In this document: piece after piece, positions 12,037-23,805 of the stretch
Layout: each line of letters opens with the position of its first letter
Position numbering within the stretch: position 1 is the first letter of the stretch
NCBI GenBank assembly: GCA_039545275.1
Contig: BCHS01000005.1
Location: forward strand, 1 to 64,000
Origin: Pseudomicrostroma phylloplanum
Taxonomy: Eukaryota; Basidiomycota; Exobasidiomycetes; Microstromatales
Direction: 5' to 3'
Length of the DNA stretch: 64,000 bases
Translations under genes and position numbers: made by a program
Notes under the pieces: model-generated
The model's database searches: none
Seen by the model: the letters and a program-made list of their open reading frames with translations, nothing else
Told to the model about the DNA's origin: nothing

Positions 12037-15000
12037 ATGGCCGCGTCCTCATCCTCGTCCATCTTCTCGCGCTACTTCCCCAAGGCCCACTCCACCTACA
12101 CACGCTACTCGTCGTCTCCCGTGGGCCGTAGTGCAGCATGGAGTTGGAAGAAGCGGAGACCCATCCTCATCGGCATCTCCATCACCTACTTCGGCGCAAG
12201 CTACCTCGTGGTCAGACAAGAAGCAGCCAGGCGCGACACCATCCACCCCAATACCTATCTCGTATGGAAGTTCTACCCCGGCAGTATCGTCGAAGTCAGA
12301 GGCCCACCCTCTCTCTCCTATCTCCTCGGCTCTTCCACTGCTGGCGAAGAGCCGCCCAAGATCATGGAGCTGCACGAGGCTGTCCGGGCCTTGAAGTTGG
12401 CCGCAAATGACCAGAGGGTGAGGGGTTTGCTGGGTGACTTCAGTACTCTCAATTGGCCAAGCAACGTACAGAGCGAGGGTCTGGGACTGGCTCAGATAGA
12501 GGAGTTGATGCAAGCGATCGTGAGTGTCATTACAGCGGCGGCAGACTCGTGGGCACATGAGAGGCTGATCAACCTTTGTCGGCCACACCAGTACGAGTTC
12601 AAGGTCGCGAAGGATCTGCAGTTCCCCTCCTCTGCACAGCTCGCAATCACGGTAGAGGGCGAGCCGTCCCCGGCATCGGTGTCGGGACCCGCAGCAGAAG
12701 CTCCTTCCGAGCCTTCAACCTCTCTAGACATTACCACAACAGGCGTCAGCTCCACCGATACTCAAGATTCTCCTGCTCCCCACCTGCCTTCAACAATAGC
12801 ATTCTGTGATACGTTCACGTCGCAATCCTCCTACCTTCTCGCTTCCGCCTTCGACAAGGTTTACCTCCAGCCTTCGGGAAGCATACCTCTCACTGGCATC
12901 TCAGCCCAGATTCCATTCTTTTCGCGGCTTATCTCCAAGCTTGGTATCAAGGTACATGCCGAAGCTAGGAGGGAGTATAAGAGCATGATCAGTCAGTTCA
13001 AGGAGAAGGATGGGCTGCCACCACTTCAGGCTCAGAATGAGGCGCAGCTGCTGGGAGAGCTGAACAGAAGCGTTGCGTATGCAATTGGTTCCAACCGCTT
13101 TCGAGGTACCGATGGAGACGACGCGGCTGACAAAGTGGTGGAGCTGATGGGTAAAGGCCCGTACTCAGCAAAGGAGGCATTGGAACTGGGACTGGTGGAT
13201 GGTCTCAAGTACAAAGGCGAGGTAGTCAAGCTGCTCACAGGCCAGGATACAGGTGGTGACATCGGCGAGGCCAAGAAGAAGGGCGAAGCAAAGGATGACG
13301 ATCCAGCGTCGCTCAAGTTCAAGACCCTGCCTCACTATGCCCGTGTGACAGATCGTCTCCTCTTATCCAAGCTCAAGGATGAGGAAGTCATCCCCGTAGC
13401 AGTATGCTACCTGCGCGGCTCAATCTCGGCCGCGCCAGGAGACTTCTCTGCTTCCACGGTTGTCAAAGGCCTCAAGGAGGCAGCGGAAGATGAGGACGTC
13501 AAGGCTATCGTTTTGCGGATCGACTCGGGAGGTGGAGACGTCGTGGCATCAGATTCAATCTGGCATGCCGTCCGGAGAGCGAAGGAATCTTCAGGAAAGC
13601 CAATCATCGTCAGCTTTGGCAACGTCGCAGCTAGTGGAGGCTACTATGCCGCTACTGCTGCTGACGCCATCTACGCATCGGAAACTACTGTCACCGGTTC
13701 CATCGGTGTGGCTTCTCTTCGTCCGACCATTACTCGAAAGCTCTTTGATTGGGCCGGCGTTGGGTTGCAGACCTTCTTCACCGGATCCAAGGCACAATCC
13801 GTCCTGCACGACATGGACGAGGAGCAATTGAAGAGGCAAACCCAGCACATCGACGAGACGTACGAGGACTTCCTGTCCAAGGTCGTGCAGGGGAGGAAGA
13901 TCGAGAGGGATGTCATTGAAGACATTGCTGGAGGTAGAGTCTTCACTGGTCTCGTAGCGTGGACTAAAACAAACCCCGACGCCCTCGAAGCAGCTGAGAA
14001 GGAGAGAGAACTGCATCGGACAGGCGGCGGGAAGGGTGAAGCAGCCGCTTCACTGATTCAACAGGTAGAGGAAGCCTTGGGTATGTCGAAGCCCCAGCCA
14101 ACGGGGGAGCCAGCTACCTCAGTAGAGGCAAGCAAGCAGGAAGGCGGCGCCTCGTCGCCACAAACAAAGTTCAAGCCGTCTGATGAGCTAGCCGAATGGG
14201 ATCTCCAGGACGTTACAAAGGAAGGAGAGCTCGACACAAGACTCGTCGTAATGAAGGCCAAGAAGGGGTTGCGAGCAGGCAATCGGGAAGGAGTAGCCGA
14301 GCAGGCAATCGGGAAGGAGTAGCCGAGCAGGTCATGCAAGGCGCAGAGGACGTAAGAAGCAAAGTGCACGACGCTCTGCAAGGCAGCAAGGACGAGGCAC
14401 AACCAGTGGCTTCGATGGCTTCTGTAGATCCTGCCGAAGCCGCTCACCGCGAGGCCCTGGTAGCAAATGGTACAAAGAGTGAAAAGGAGGAGCAAGATCT
14501 GGCCGCTCGACATGCTCAAGAATCGGAAAAGACATCGAGTCCATATGGTGCGGGCCTGGTAGACGCCATTGGTGGTCTTTCGGATGCCGCTGCGTGAGTT
14601 TCGAGGAGCAGGCGAACGTTGCTGATCCCTTTTCACTGACACATGACTTGTTCGTGCTCTCGCAGGCTGGGCATGACCCTCGCAATTCAGGCTGAAATCA
14701 ATGCGCTCATGGCGGAGCAAGGTCTGGCTCGCGATGCGGCAATGATGGCCATCCGTCCCGGCTGCCATCGCGAGGTCGACCCTGAGAGCGGCATCGTCTC
14801 CCTCTCGACTGACATGAGGCTGATCAGATACCCGCGCGAGCGATCGTTCAGGGAGAGGTTGCGCGAGATGAACGCAAAGGGCGATCAGCCTTCCTTGAGC
14901 CTGGGAGGTGTATGGGGTACGATTCAGAGTGAGATTGGAGGTATGATGGCCAAGAGCTTCCTTAGCTACCTGGGAGAGAACCCTGGTGCATTCTTGCGAG

Positions 15001-15101
15001 AGGTCGCAATGAAGATGGAGTTGAGTGCAAGGAAGGAAGAAGAGGAGATGAGGAGGGTCAAGATGGAGTATGGTGGGGTTGGAGGACACGCGAGGCTGTG
15101 A
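12037..15101 (+). CDS. SppA-type (S49) signal-peptide peptidase, frame broken by tandem duplication
   Basis: Exons read as 12037-12519 and 12592-onward; the 72-nt intron is in frame and stop-free, but its removal restores the SppA alignment (EELMQAI joined to YEFKVAKDL). A membrane segment near residues 46-60 precedes two S49 domains. The catalytic pair is present: lysine in REYKSM (K291) and serine in AASGGYY (S509). The open frame stops at 14322. A 26-bp tandem duplication just before the stop shifts the frame. Beyond it, in the other frame, the expected SppA ending continues (GLVDAIGGLSDAAA, donor at 14594, acceptor 14665, then LGMTLAIQAE to a stop at 15101). So the genomic copy gives a protein of 737 residues lacking its C-terminus, unless the duplication is a sequencing error or is spliced out. 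Confidence 0.85.
14272..14331 (+). repeat. 26-bp tandem duplication inside the SppA-like gene
   Basis: Copies at 14272-14297 and 14298-14323 are identical, followed by 8 bases of a third start (14324-14331). The same peptide RAGNREGVAEQ is encoded by copy 1 in the upstream frame and by copy 2 in the downstream frame, which shows that a single copy would give a continuous frame. Confidence 0.95.
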
Positions 15102-15295
15102 GCACGGAAGGAGGTAGAAAGCAACGGAGATGCGGTATGCTCGATTTATCATCACTCTCCCACGCACAACAAATGCAATGTCATCCAAAAGCGAGCACAA
15201 ATCTCTTTGTGTGACGAGACTAATGGAGTTACTTCGTGGCAGAATACAAATTGACATTCAGACGGGACGGACGATCACTGGGGCTGCACACGGTC

Positions 15296-16322
15296 TCATC
15301 CTTTGAGCTTCATACGATACAACCTCGTCCCTTGGCGGTTGTACTGCTCTGTCCGCACAGGGTCGTCGTCTTTGACATCGTCGAAGTGAAAATGCTTTTT
15401 GAGGATGGTGAAGAAGCGCTTGTCTGCTTTCCGGCGCTTCTGATAGCAGAACTGAGAGCGGAGGAATGAAGATACTCAATTCAGCATAGAGGCAGACGCA
15501 CCTGAGAGCTGAAAGGGTCTGACTTACGAGAATCTCCGTTTCTATTGTTGAGAGGTCAATCATTGTATCGACGAGGGGTTGAAAGGCTACCTCGAGGTAT
15601 ACGCAATCAGCTAACAGCAGGACATCTGGCTTCTGTGGGACATTGGAAGGTAGGGGCTCGCCCCAATTGAGCTCTTTCACAAAGCAAGGGTCCATTCCGG
15701 TATTGAGCTCGAGATTCTTCTGCATGAGCTCCATCATAGCACTGCAAAGGTGGTGGATATGGTCGGATGAAGGAAGGGCCCATCAGAGGGAAGTCTCTCG
15801 CTTCTCCGCTCCCTTCCGTCTGGCCACTCACTCCTGATCTGTGATCCACGTCTCGGCTCCAACGCCCATCTTGGCCAGCACAAAGCCGACTAAGCCAGTG
15901 CCGCTGCCAAGCTCTATCACCTTCTTGCCCTTCCATCTGCTGGCCAAGTCCTCCCTCCTGCCTGTGAGATAGGCTCCTAACACCTCGGCTGCCGGCCAGA
16001 TCTTTCCACCACAGCCATTTGTGACATCGCAGAGAAGAGTGACATCGATGTGACTGGAGGACGTAGCTGATTGTAAGGTAGCACTATCGAGGAGATGCGG
16101 CGTCTTTGTCGGATCGCAGTAGTATCTGATGACCATCTTCTCATCGATGATGCTATGCCGTTGTCCTGGGAAGAGTTGGCCATCTGAGGCTGGGTCGTCG
16201 TCAATCTCGCCTACGTCTTGGTTCAAAAGGTGTGTGAGGGGGTTTAAAGGCGGTGTAGGAGGATCATCCAGCCTCGAGGTGGTGGCCATCGCTGACTGGT
16301 TGTCTAAGAGAGTCTCTGCCAT
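15296..16322 (-). CDS. EFM6: Protein-lysine methyltransferase, METTL21/EFM6-like
   Basis: Three exons, 16322-15832, 15741-15528 and 15451-15296, join in phase to 286 residues. It is a seven-beta-strand Rossmann methyltransferase: SAM motif I is VIELGSGTGLVGFVLAKMG, the acidic motif is TWITDQDAMMELMQKN across the first junction, and the substrate motif is LLLADCVYLE. The ending, CYQKRRKADKRFFTILKK, resembles yeast Efm6 (YNL024C), which methylates eEF1A at Lys390. The METTL21 group has several close members, so the exact substrate is inferred. Met 12 residues further in is an alternative start. It converges with the SppA-like gene. Confidence 0.82.
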
Positions 16323-16560
16323 TGGTCCGCAGGCAGACAGTGGGGTATGCTGTGGGGAACAAGCACTCGGAAGGAACCAAGAAGTCGCCAAAGCTCGGGC
16401 CAAGCGTGTGAGAGTTGGGCCGCGGCAAGTGTACCGCATACAGCCGGGGCCAGGGTTCATTTCAATTTCAAGGTCCTTCGAATTCCTTCCTGCTCCACCA
16501 CCGCTACTCTGTCTTGTGCCTCTACCATCTTATACAACCACCTCTCACCCCTCTACCGAG

Positions 16561-17734
16561 ATGTCATCCTCAAGCTCAGTCACTCCCATCGTACTCTGGT
16601 GTGTGCCTCGCTCGGTCTCTACTGCCACCGAGCGAGCCTTCATGACCAGGCCCGACACCCGCGTGTGGCATGAGCCTCTGGGCGACCCGTTCTACTTTTC
16701 TTCCAAGCGACAGTGCCTTCGCTACACCGAGGACGAGGCCAAGAAGAGCGAACACTGGGAAAAGGACATCGTCGATGTGATGCAGTCTCTCCTTGACCCC
16801 GAGGTGGCCAACAAGGGCAGCGGCAAGGACGCAAAGGTGGAATACATCTTCATTAAGGTCAGTAGGGCGAATGGCGTGATCGGAGTGCCTCCACTATACT
16901 GACAATTCTTGCTCCCCGCGTCTGTGTGTTCGACAGGACATGGCGCAGTACATCATGCCCGCAGATACCCTCAAGAACATTCATCCTGGATCAAGAGTCT
17001 ACCACACTCCTGGTCAGGCCGGCATCAAGGCGCACGGCATCAACCCGGACGGGGAGGTCCTGGAGAACCCCACGGTCATCCCTACCGAGCTCATGCGTCG
17101 CTTCAAGCACACCTTCCTGGTTCGAACGCCGCAAAAGGCCGTGCCCAGCTACTGGAAATGCGTACAGGAGAAGGCCGCTGGTTTTGAGTACTTTGACGGA
17201 GCCGAGGCTGGGTTTGAGGAGCTTCGTCTGCTCTACAAGTGGATCTCCAACCCCAACTCGACCTTCAACACGGCACCCGAGGAGACTTCCGCTCAATTCT
17301 CTGGAGCCATCCAGACGCAGCCTCAGCCGCCGCCCCTCGTGGATGCCTCGGTCCTATTGGCACACCCCACCGAGACGATCAAGCACCTCTGCGACTCCAC
17401 CGGCGTGCCCTTTGCACCCTCAATGCTCTCCTGGGAGTCTGGTCCTCAGGCCGAGTTCCAGAAGTGGGGCACTTACCACAAGGGAGCCGAAAATTCGACT
17501 GGCTTCAAAGCCGAGACACCCATCGACCGTCAGGCCAAGAAGGCGGCCAAGAAGGCAGAGAGGGATAACGCAGCTGCCACCACTGGCGCATCGAGTCAGA
17601 GCGAGGTAGAGCTGCGAAAGGAAGATCGATTCCCGCAAGAGGTCAAGGATACTATCACGAGGAACATGGAGCCATATAATTGGCTATACGCAAGGAGGAC
17701 CATCAAGGGTGCTGACAAGGGCAGCAGCGCCTGA
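16561..17734 (+). CDS. Sulfotransferase-like P-loop protein
   Basis: Two exons, 16561-16857 and 16937-17734, join in phase to 364 residues. The start has the PAPS-type loop WCVPRSVSTATERAFM, followed by WHEPLGDPFYF, a pattern seen in a fungal and plant family annotated as sulfotransferase-like P-loop proteins. TFLVRTPQKAVPSYWKCV matches the 3'-phosphate-binding RxPxxxxxS region. LCDSTGVPFAPSMLSWESG is another family signature. The C-terminus is charged and Ala/Lys-rich. A sulfotransferase fold is well supported; actual sulfo transfer and the acceptor are not known. Confidence 0.75.
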
Positions 17735-18646
17735 ACAGCCTATCCGTATGGACACTTTCTTGCCCCCAAATCGTCAAAAGCAACTTCTCGCAACAGATCT
17801 GGACCCGCTGCAACACACACCGTAGACGATAATGTAACAAGGATAAGTAGACGCGAAATGTTTCAAAAGCAGGATGGGGTGTCATATAGTAGGGTCGAGG
17901 GATACAAACCAGAAGAAGGATGCGAAGGGCAGATGCGATCGTCGTCGTCGTCATCCTGTCATTACTCCAGTTTTCTCATCTACCACAAAAGCTCAGCTCC
18001 TCCTCCGACCCGATTGGATCACTTCATCCTGACCATCGGCTTCGGCGAGGGCTGTTGTCTGTTTTTTCAATTATCGGTTGCCTCACTTACAGTGGGACTG
18101 AACCGCTGACAATAGTCTCAGGGGGGTTTGCAAGTGGTTTTGAGCGACCTACTGATGTATGCTGCTAACCGATTTGGGGAGTGAGGCCACAGGTAAGAAG
18201 TTGATCGAGTCATGTGTAAGCTGCCTTGTTGAGCACCTATGTCAATAAGAAAGATGAGCTCCGTTGCCCGAAACGCTGACATCAGGCCGTCGACACAGTG
18301 TCAAGCGGAGAGCAACAAACCCAACGTCTATGACTGATTGTGAGCTCTGACTGTACGATATACTGATGTACATGCCTGCCCTCCTGTGCGCCTGTGCTTG
18401 CAGCCACTGTCCGTGGCGTCATCGGCTCCGGGCTGCGTCTGGCGCACGGGCGAGGCAAAGATTTTCGAAAAGTCCGCCTGAATTTTGGTGCGGGCAGGAA
18501 GGTGAGCCAAGGCGGAGGGGAGAGCAGCGGGGGTCCACAGCTACCTACCTAGTCTAGTTGCCTCTGCCTCTTTGCTCATCGTAGTTAAGCTCGGCACTTG
18601 GATACCCACCTCTTGCCACCTGCTCAGCCAACTGCCATCACTCGCA
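17735..18646. other. Intergenic region, 0.9 kb
   Basis: Both flanking genes point right. Apart from small unlikely ORFs, I see nothing gene-like. Polypyrimidine stretches and a cluster of CGTCGT triplets lie near 17940. Confidence 0.5.
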
Positions 18647-20281
18647 ATGGCAGCAGCAGCATCGTCATCGTCCTCGGCCGCACCCGCAGCGGCTCCGGCG
18701 TCCGGATCCTCATCCACCATCACCTCGGCCAGCCTGCTCCCCTCGCTCAATGCACACAACACTTCCTTCCTCACCCTCCTGAATCTCATCCCGCCCAAGT
18801 ACTACCTCGCTGCCAACGAAGACGAAGACGAAGATGGCGAGGGGGCTCATATCAATACAAAGTACATGAAGAACAAGAAGAGGAAGACGGCAGAAGAGGC
18901 CAAGAACGCCAAGCTGGCTGAAAAGGACAAGAAGAGGGCAAAGCTGGACCCAGAGAATCTCAAGACGGTCAGCCAGGTACAGGAGGAGAGGGCGAGGGAG
19001 GACGCCAGGAAGGAGCAGCAAGGGGACAGCGATGAAGATGAGGATGAGGAGGAGGAGGAGGAGGAGGAGGAGGAGGAGGAGGAGGAGGAGGAGGAGGAGG
19101 ACGCTAGCGGAGAGGGTGTGGATGACGAGGATGACGATGAAGACATGGCTGCTGGAGACCTCGAATTGGACGACGAAGACGATGGCCAAACGCAGCGGAA
19201 GCCAGCTGCACGCCCACAACCTCCCACCACCGCCCCACCACTCACCCAGCAAGACTCCATCTCTACCCTCCGCGAGCGTCTACAGAACAAGATTGCCGGC
19301 ATGCAGAATCGTGGGAGGACACCCGGAGGGCCCTCGGGCGCTAACATGGTCGGTCTGGGCGGTGGCATCGCTGCTGCTGGCGAGGCAGATGGAGATGACG
19401 ATGCCTCTGTCGCCTCGACACGGGACGAGCTTCTGGAGGAGCGGAGGAGGCGGAGAGGTGAAGTGAGGGACAACCGGAGAAGAGCTCGAAAGGAGGCTAG
19501 GAGGCAAGAGGAGGCCGCCTCGTCTTCAGACCAAAAGAAGGGTCAAAAGGCAAAGAAGCCCTCGACTTCTACCGGCACGGGTACGAGCCTCCCGCCTTCT
19601 CTCCTCGTGAGAGACTCTGATTCTACCTCCAAGCAAGCCAAGTCCTCCTCCAGCTTCCCAGCCTCATCAGACATCAACTTCTCGTCTCTGCAATTCCCAG
19701 AGGATCCCACCTCCAGCAAGAAGCGTCGCGACAAGCAGGCTCTGCCTTCCAACCCCAAGCAAGCTCTCGAGATGCTCCAGGCTCGCAAGGAGAAGAAGCA
19801 GAATGCCGCCGCCGATGGGGAAGCCAGCAAGGACTCCGACGATCCTGAGCGGTGGGCCAAGGTGCAGGCCGCTGCACGGGGAGTAAAGATCCGCGACGAC
19901 GAGAAGATTCTCAAGAAGGCTATCAAGAGGAAGGAAAAGGAGAAGACGAAGAGCTCCCTGGAGTGGAACAAGCGCGATCAGGACATCAAGGACGCAGAAG
20001 CTGCCAAGCAGAAGAAGCGCACGGAGAACCTGGCCAACCGGAAGGCCAATAGCAAAAAGGGAGGAAAGGCTGGTGCTGCCGCCAAGAAGAAGACGGGAGG
20101 AGCCATTGGAGGTGGCAAGAAGACCAAGGAGAGGAAGTTTGGTGGCAGTGGCAGCGGCAGCAAAGCTGGAGGGGGAAGCGGTGCTAGCAGAGCTGGCTTC
20201 GAGGGCAGGAAGCTTGGGGGAGGCAGTGGTAGGGGAGGCGCCAAGTCAGGTGGCAAGGGCAAGGGCAGAGGAGGCAAGTGA
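18647..20281 (+). CDS. RRP14: Ribosome biogenesis protein RRP14 / SURF6
   Basis: Single exon, ATG at 18647, 544 residues. N-terminal RRP14-type segment SLNAHNTSFLTLLNLIPPKYYL (about 40-60) precedes a nucleolar-type basic stretch. The C-terminal SURF6 domain includes KSSLEWNKRDQDIKD and the lysine-rich AKQKKRTENLANRKAN, then a Gly/Lys/Arg-rich end. SURF6/Rrp14 acts in the nucleolus in pre-rRNA processing and 60S (and 40S) assembly. A nearly uninterrupted Glu run from a GAG repeat (19046-19100) lies in the middle; such acidic tracts are frequent in nucleolar proteins. Any upstream frame extension lacks an ATG. Confidence 0.9.
   Translation: MAAAASSSSSAAPAAAPASGSSSTITSASLLPSLNAHNTSFLTLLNLIPPKYYLAANEDEDEDGEGAHINTKYMKNKKRKTAEEAKNAKLAEKDKKRAKLDPENLKTVSQVQEERAREDARKEQQGDSDEDEDEEEEEEEEEEEEEEEEEEDASGEGVDDEDDDEDMAAGDLELDDEDDGQTQRKPAARPQPPTTAPPLTQQDSISTLRERLQNKIAGMQNRGRTPGGPSGANMVGLGGGIAAAGEADGDDDASVASTRDELLEERRRRRGEVRDNRRRARKEARRQEEAASSSDQKKGQKAKKPSTSTGTGTSLPPSLLVRDSDSTSKQAKSSSSFPASSDINFSSLQFPEDPTSSKKRRDKQALPSNPKQALEMLQARKEKKQNAAADGEASKDSDDPERWAKVQAAARGVKIRDDEKILKKAIKRKEKEKTKSSLEWNKRDQDIKDAEAAKQKKRTENLANRKANSKKGGKAGAAAKKKTGGAIGGGKKTKERKFGGSGSGSKAGGGSGASRAGFEGRKLGGGSGRGGAKSGGKGKGRGGK
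19046..19100 (+). repeat. GAG trinucleotide repeat coding for poly-Glu
   Basis: About 18 uninterrupted GAG/GGA triplets within the RRP14 coding sequence. A likely length-variable site between strains. Confidence 0.9.
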
Positions 20282-20467
20282 GCGTACTCGTCGAGACTGT
20301 CACCCGCCCGAGGCAATGCACTATCTAATCAGACTATCAGACCACAATGGCTGTTTGTACGATGTGACTATGGTATAAAGGTGAACGAGAGTAGCTGGTG
20401 GTATAAGGGTATGTAAGCGTGGTCCTCGGAGCAGGTGGAAAGCAGATTCTGCATTCCGTCGACCTTT

Positions 20468-22934
20468 CTAGCGAATCATCTTCCTCTTCCCGCCTGTCCT
20501 GCTGGAAGCTCGAGATGAGGCGGCTGGGGGCGAAGACATGCCTGCTGGGATCAGCGAGGCCAAAGGAGCAAAGGGACGAAGCGTTGGAGTGCCTTCAGGG
20601 CTTCCCTCAAAGGGACTTGCGGCGAATCCAGACGAAGTACTGGCGACAGTGGCGGCTGGTGGAGTAGCGAGCAGGACTCGTCCGCTCGTCCGTGGTGGCG
20701 TCGGAGCGGGTTGAACACTACGTACGACCGGGCCGGGTGCCTGTAATTCGCTTATACTCTGGCGCCTAGATTTGGAGCTGACACGGCTGCTGGCAGTTTG
20801 AGGAGTCCCTCTGGGAGTGATGTCTGCATCCTCCATTGGAACCGAGTTCGCGGAAACTCCTGGGCTTATCTCGCGAGGCAGACAGACTCGTTGCGAAGGT
20901 GCGAAAGACTTGAGGTCCTGATCTCCTGTAGTAGCGCCTACGAGACCGCTAGGGATCTCTGCCTCTTTGCCCTTTATCAGAGTAGGGAGCATGAGCGTCT
21001 GCGAGGCCTCATTGCACTCAGGGCCATATTTTGCTTCTTTCGCCTCGTCGCTCTTTTCTTCGCTGGTGGTCAGACCATCGACGAGGCTTGGAGAGGAGGG
21101 CCGGTCCGGTGGGCAGACAGCATGGCGGAGGCGTGCACCAGATTCGGGCAAGTGCGGCGAGAGGGCTGCGAGGAACTCGCCAGATAGTTTCAAGAACGAC
21201 GGCACCGAGGCATCCATGTCCAGAGACTCGTCAACTGGAGCTTCTACAAGATCGCTGGCGCGAGGAGAGGTCGCCTTCGAATTGATGGAAGTTCTGATGC
21301 CGTTGCGAGCAGCTCGCTCACGAGCATTGTACAAAAGCTTTTCTGCCGTTTCTGTGCGGCCGCTCCTGACGACAGCCGGCGACAGGAGACCATTGCCTTC
21401 CGTCAAAGTAGGCGAATCGGGCTCAAAGGCGATGACGTCTTCGGCTTCGGCTTCACTCTTTGTGCTGAATCCTCTTTCGAGACGTTGTAGGATCTGCCGA
21501 GTCTGTTCCTCCTCTGAGAGCCCGTAGGTCGGTGCGGATTCCTTCGAGTAGACTGACGGCTCTGACGGCTCGGCACTGCTAATGATGACTTGAGGAGCCG
21601 CATGTGACTTTTGCTGCTGGCTGACGTTGCGTTGGCGCACGCCCTGTCCTCCGGCTTCGAGGAGATGAGCAGAGGTCAAGCGTCGTGAGCGCTGAGAAGG
21701 TCCTGCTTGATCTGCCAGGGAAATTGCTCGGTAGCTGTAGGACGTCTGACGAGCGACGTCTGTCGATTTGCTTTTGCTGGCCCCAGATGTGAGGTGACTG
21801 TTCGAGGAGCCTTCGTGGCTTATTGTAGACGGATGCCTTCGATGCCGCTGGCTTTGTTTCTGCTGCCCACTCCTCGCACTGTTGGCCACAAAGTCGGGTA
21901 CCTCTTCTCGCCAAGAAGCTACACGGTCCTCTGGTCGAGATCGACGGGGTGGCTGTGCCTCTCGATTGAGGGCAGCTCGATCTGCATCGAAAAACGTGTA
22001 GCCTCGCGGAGACGCCATGATGTCGGGAGCCGGCGCTGTGAATGGCGCTATAGCAGCTGCCGCATTGACAAAGGGTAGCGACCAAGGTGTGTAGCGGGTA
22101 GGTGTGGGCCCGAGGAAGGACTGGATATCTGCACGTCGTGGTGGGCCCAGCGACGGTCCCTCTTCCTGCTGTGCGTTACCCTGGGCGTAAGAAGAGGACA
22201 AGATGAGGGTCAGACAAAGTCTCAGGGCGTACGACTCCATGCTCGGCCTCGTGCATGCTCACAGTGAAACTGCTCTTGATCCACCTCCACACTCTGCTCG
22301 AAGTGGTTGACTGGCCAGAGACGCGGCGGGTTGTGTTGCCCGCGCGAAGGTCGACCTCGTCATAGCCCCTCTCGGGGTCCGCCTGGGCACCGATTAGGGG
22401 ACTAGAGCGGCTATTGGAAGTAGTCGAGCTGCCATCGATAGGTTCACGACGATTCCTCTGAGGAAGCGTAGGTATGTTCCGACGAGTGGTGAAGAGGGTA
22501 CTTGCAGACCCACCATGCTCGCCATAAGGGCCACTCTGCTCGACGGCCGGGGAGGGCAGACGAGAAGATTGTGGAACGGCTACACCTCTGACGTGCAAGT
22601 CGATGTCTTTCCAGCGCTGATTGAGGCCGATGATACGACCCAAGATGGCAAAGAAGAGGCAAAAGACGACCAGCCCACCAAGGACAATGGCAATGATGAG
22701 CAGTGCTTCCTTGGTCCAGGCTTGATGAGTTGGGATCACCACGGCGGATGAGGTCGGAGGAGAAGCCACTGATGAGGTAAGCGATGGAGACTGATCAGGA
22801 GAAGAAGAGGTGGCAGTCCACGCTGGGCCTGCGATGGCAGTCGCAAAGGGCATCTTTCCATAATCGGGCAAGACTTCAGGTTCAAACCTAGCATTGTAGC
22901 CCGAAGAAGACCTTGACCATGGTAGTACTGGCAT
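20468..22934 (-). CDS. Single-pass membrane protein of unknown function
   Basis: Two exons, 22934-22233 and 22180-20468, joined over a 52-nt intron, give 804 residues. One strong membrane segment, LLIIAIVLGGLVVFCLFFAI (about 75-95), follows a Ser/Thr/Pro-rich N-terminus and precedes NQRWKDIDLHVRG and a long Ser-rich, disordered cytosolic part. No signal peptide is present with the start used here (MPVLPWSRSSSGYN); an upstream signal-peptide exon could exist but I could not prove one. The layout (Ser/Thr-rich outside, one TM, long disordered tail) resembles fungal wall-sensor or Skg6-like proteins, but no family motif is visible. Donor alternatives GTACGC and GTCGTA are both in phase. Function unknown. 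Confidence 0.65.
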
Positions 22935-23805
22935 TCCGCAGGTGGAAGTGGGAGAGGCGGAGTAGGAAGATTGGTGAAGGCGTTACCTGCCTGGATTGAG
23001 GAGAGAGGGGAGAGCAAGACGAGGTTACGAATCCTCAATGGGTCAGGGGGTGGTGAGCACTGTACTGTAGATGGTAGCATGGGTCAGTGGAATGGTAGGA
23101 GTGCGGATGGTATTGAGTATCCATCTTTCTCTCAGCCCGATGTATGGTCCGCCCACCATCAGCCCGCTCTCTGGCTGAGGTGTGACCATCCATCGAGACG
23201 CGCCTGTAGAGCAAAAGGACTCGATGTGACCCGCGCAGGCGCAGGCGAGGCAGCTCCTTCTGCCTGTACCGCACATCACCATCTCTTCACTGCCTCGATG
23301 CGTTGCACAGAGGGTGTGTGTCAATTTCAGGCTTGACTGGTGACCATGTCGTGCTTTGCGACTTCTTTCCTTTTGCGAAGCTCGAGTTGCATTCATTGCT
23401 TTGGGTTGAGTACGGCACACATCTTGGCGCGGGTGTGGGTGTGAGCCGTGTTTTGGCCGAGGGTGTGCCTTGACGCGTGTGTGGCTGTTGCCATGCATCA
23501 AGTCCCGCCGCCTGTGCCTCGCGCTTCCTGTTCCTTCCCATCACGTCTGGACGATTGCACACCATCCGCCCCTCTTCCGCCTATATACCCCATTCCACGC
23601 TGACCTCTTGACGACGACGACGACGACGACGACGAACGCCTAACTTCCGCAGCAGGTCACGCTCCACGATCTTCTCTGCTCGATCTTTGCGCCGGCGGGA
23701 CTTGACGCGATCACTGCTTCGTCCTTGCTACGCCTTCCTAACCATCGAGCCCAAGACGCGTACCACTCATCATACCGCGCCGCGTCTAGGTCTCCCGTCG
23801 TCTAG
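22935..23805. other. Divergent intergenic region, orphan membrane protein / DSN1
   Basis: About 870 bp. It contains a GAC trinucleotide run at 23610-23635 and a TATATA element at 23582-23587, 219 bp before the DSN1 ATG. Otherwise I see no gene; short ORFs on the minus strand could be 5' exon or leader of the membrane-protein gene. Confidence 0.55.

Noticed and set aside
14081..14322. An intron from GTATGT to GGAGTAG that would remove the SppA frameshift
   Set aside because: It keeps the frame, but the acceptor lacks a pyrimidine tract and it is longer than most introns here. A single-copy repeat explains the data more simply.
14058..15257. 399-codon minus-strand frame
   Set aside because: It overlaps the SppA-like gene, has no family motif and is best read as a shadow of the plus-strand coding sequence.
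18847..19473. 208-codon Ser-rich minus-strand frame
   Set aside because: Antisense of the poly-Glu part of RRP14.
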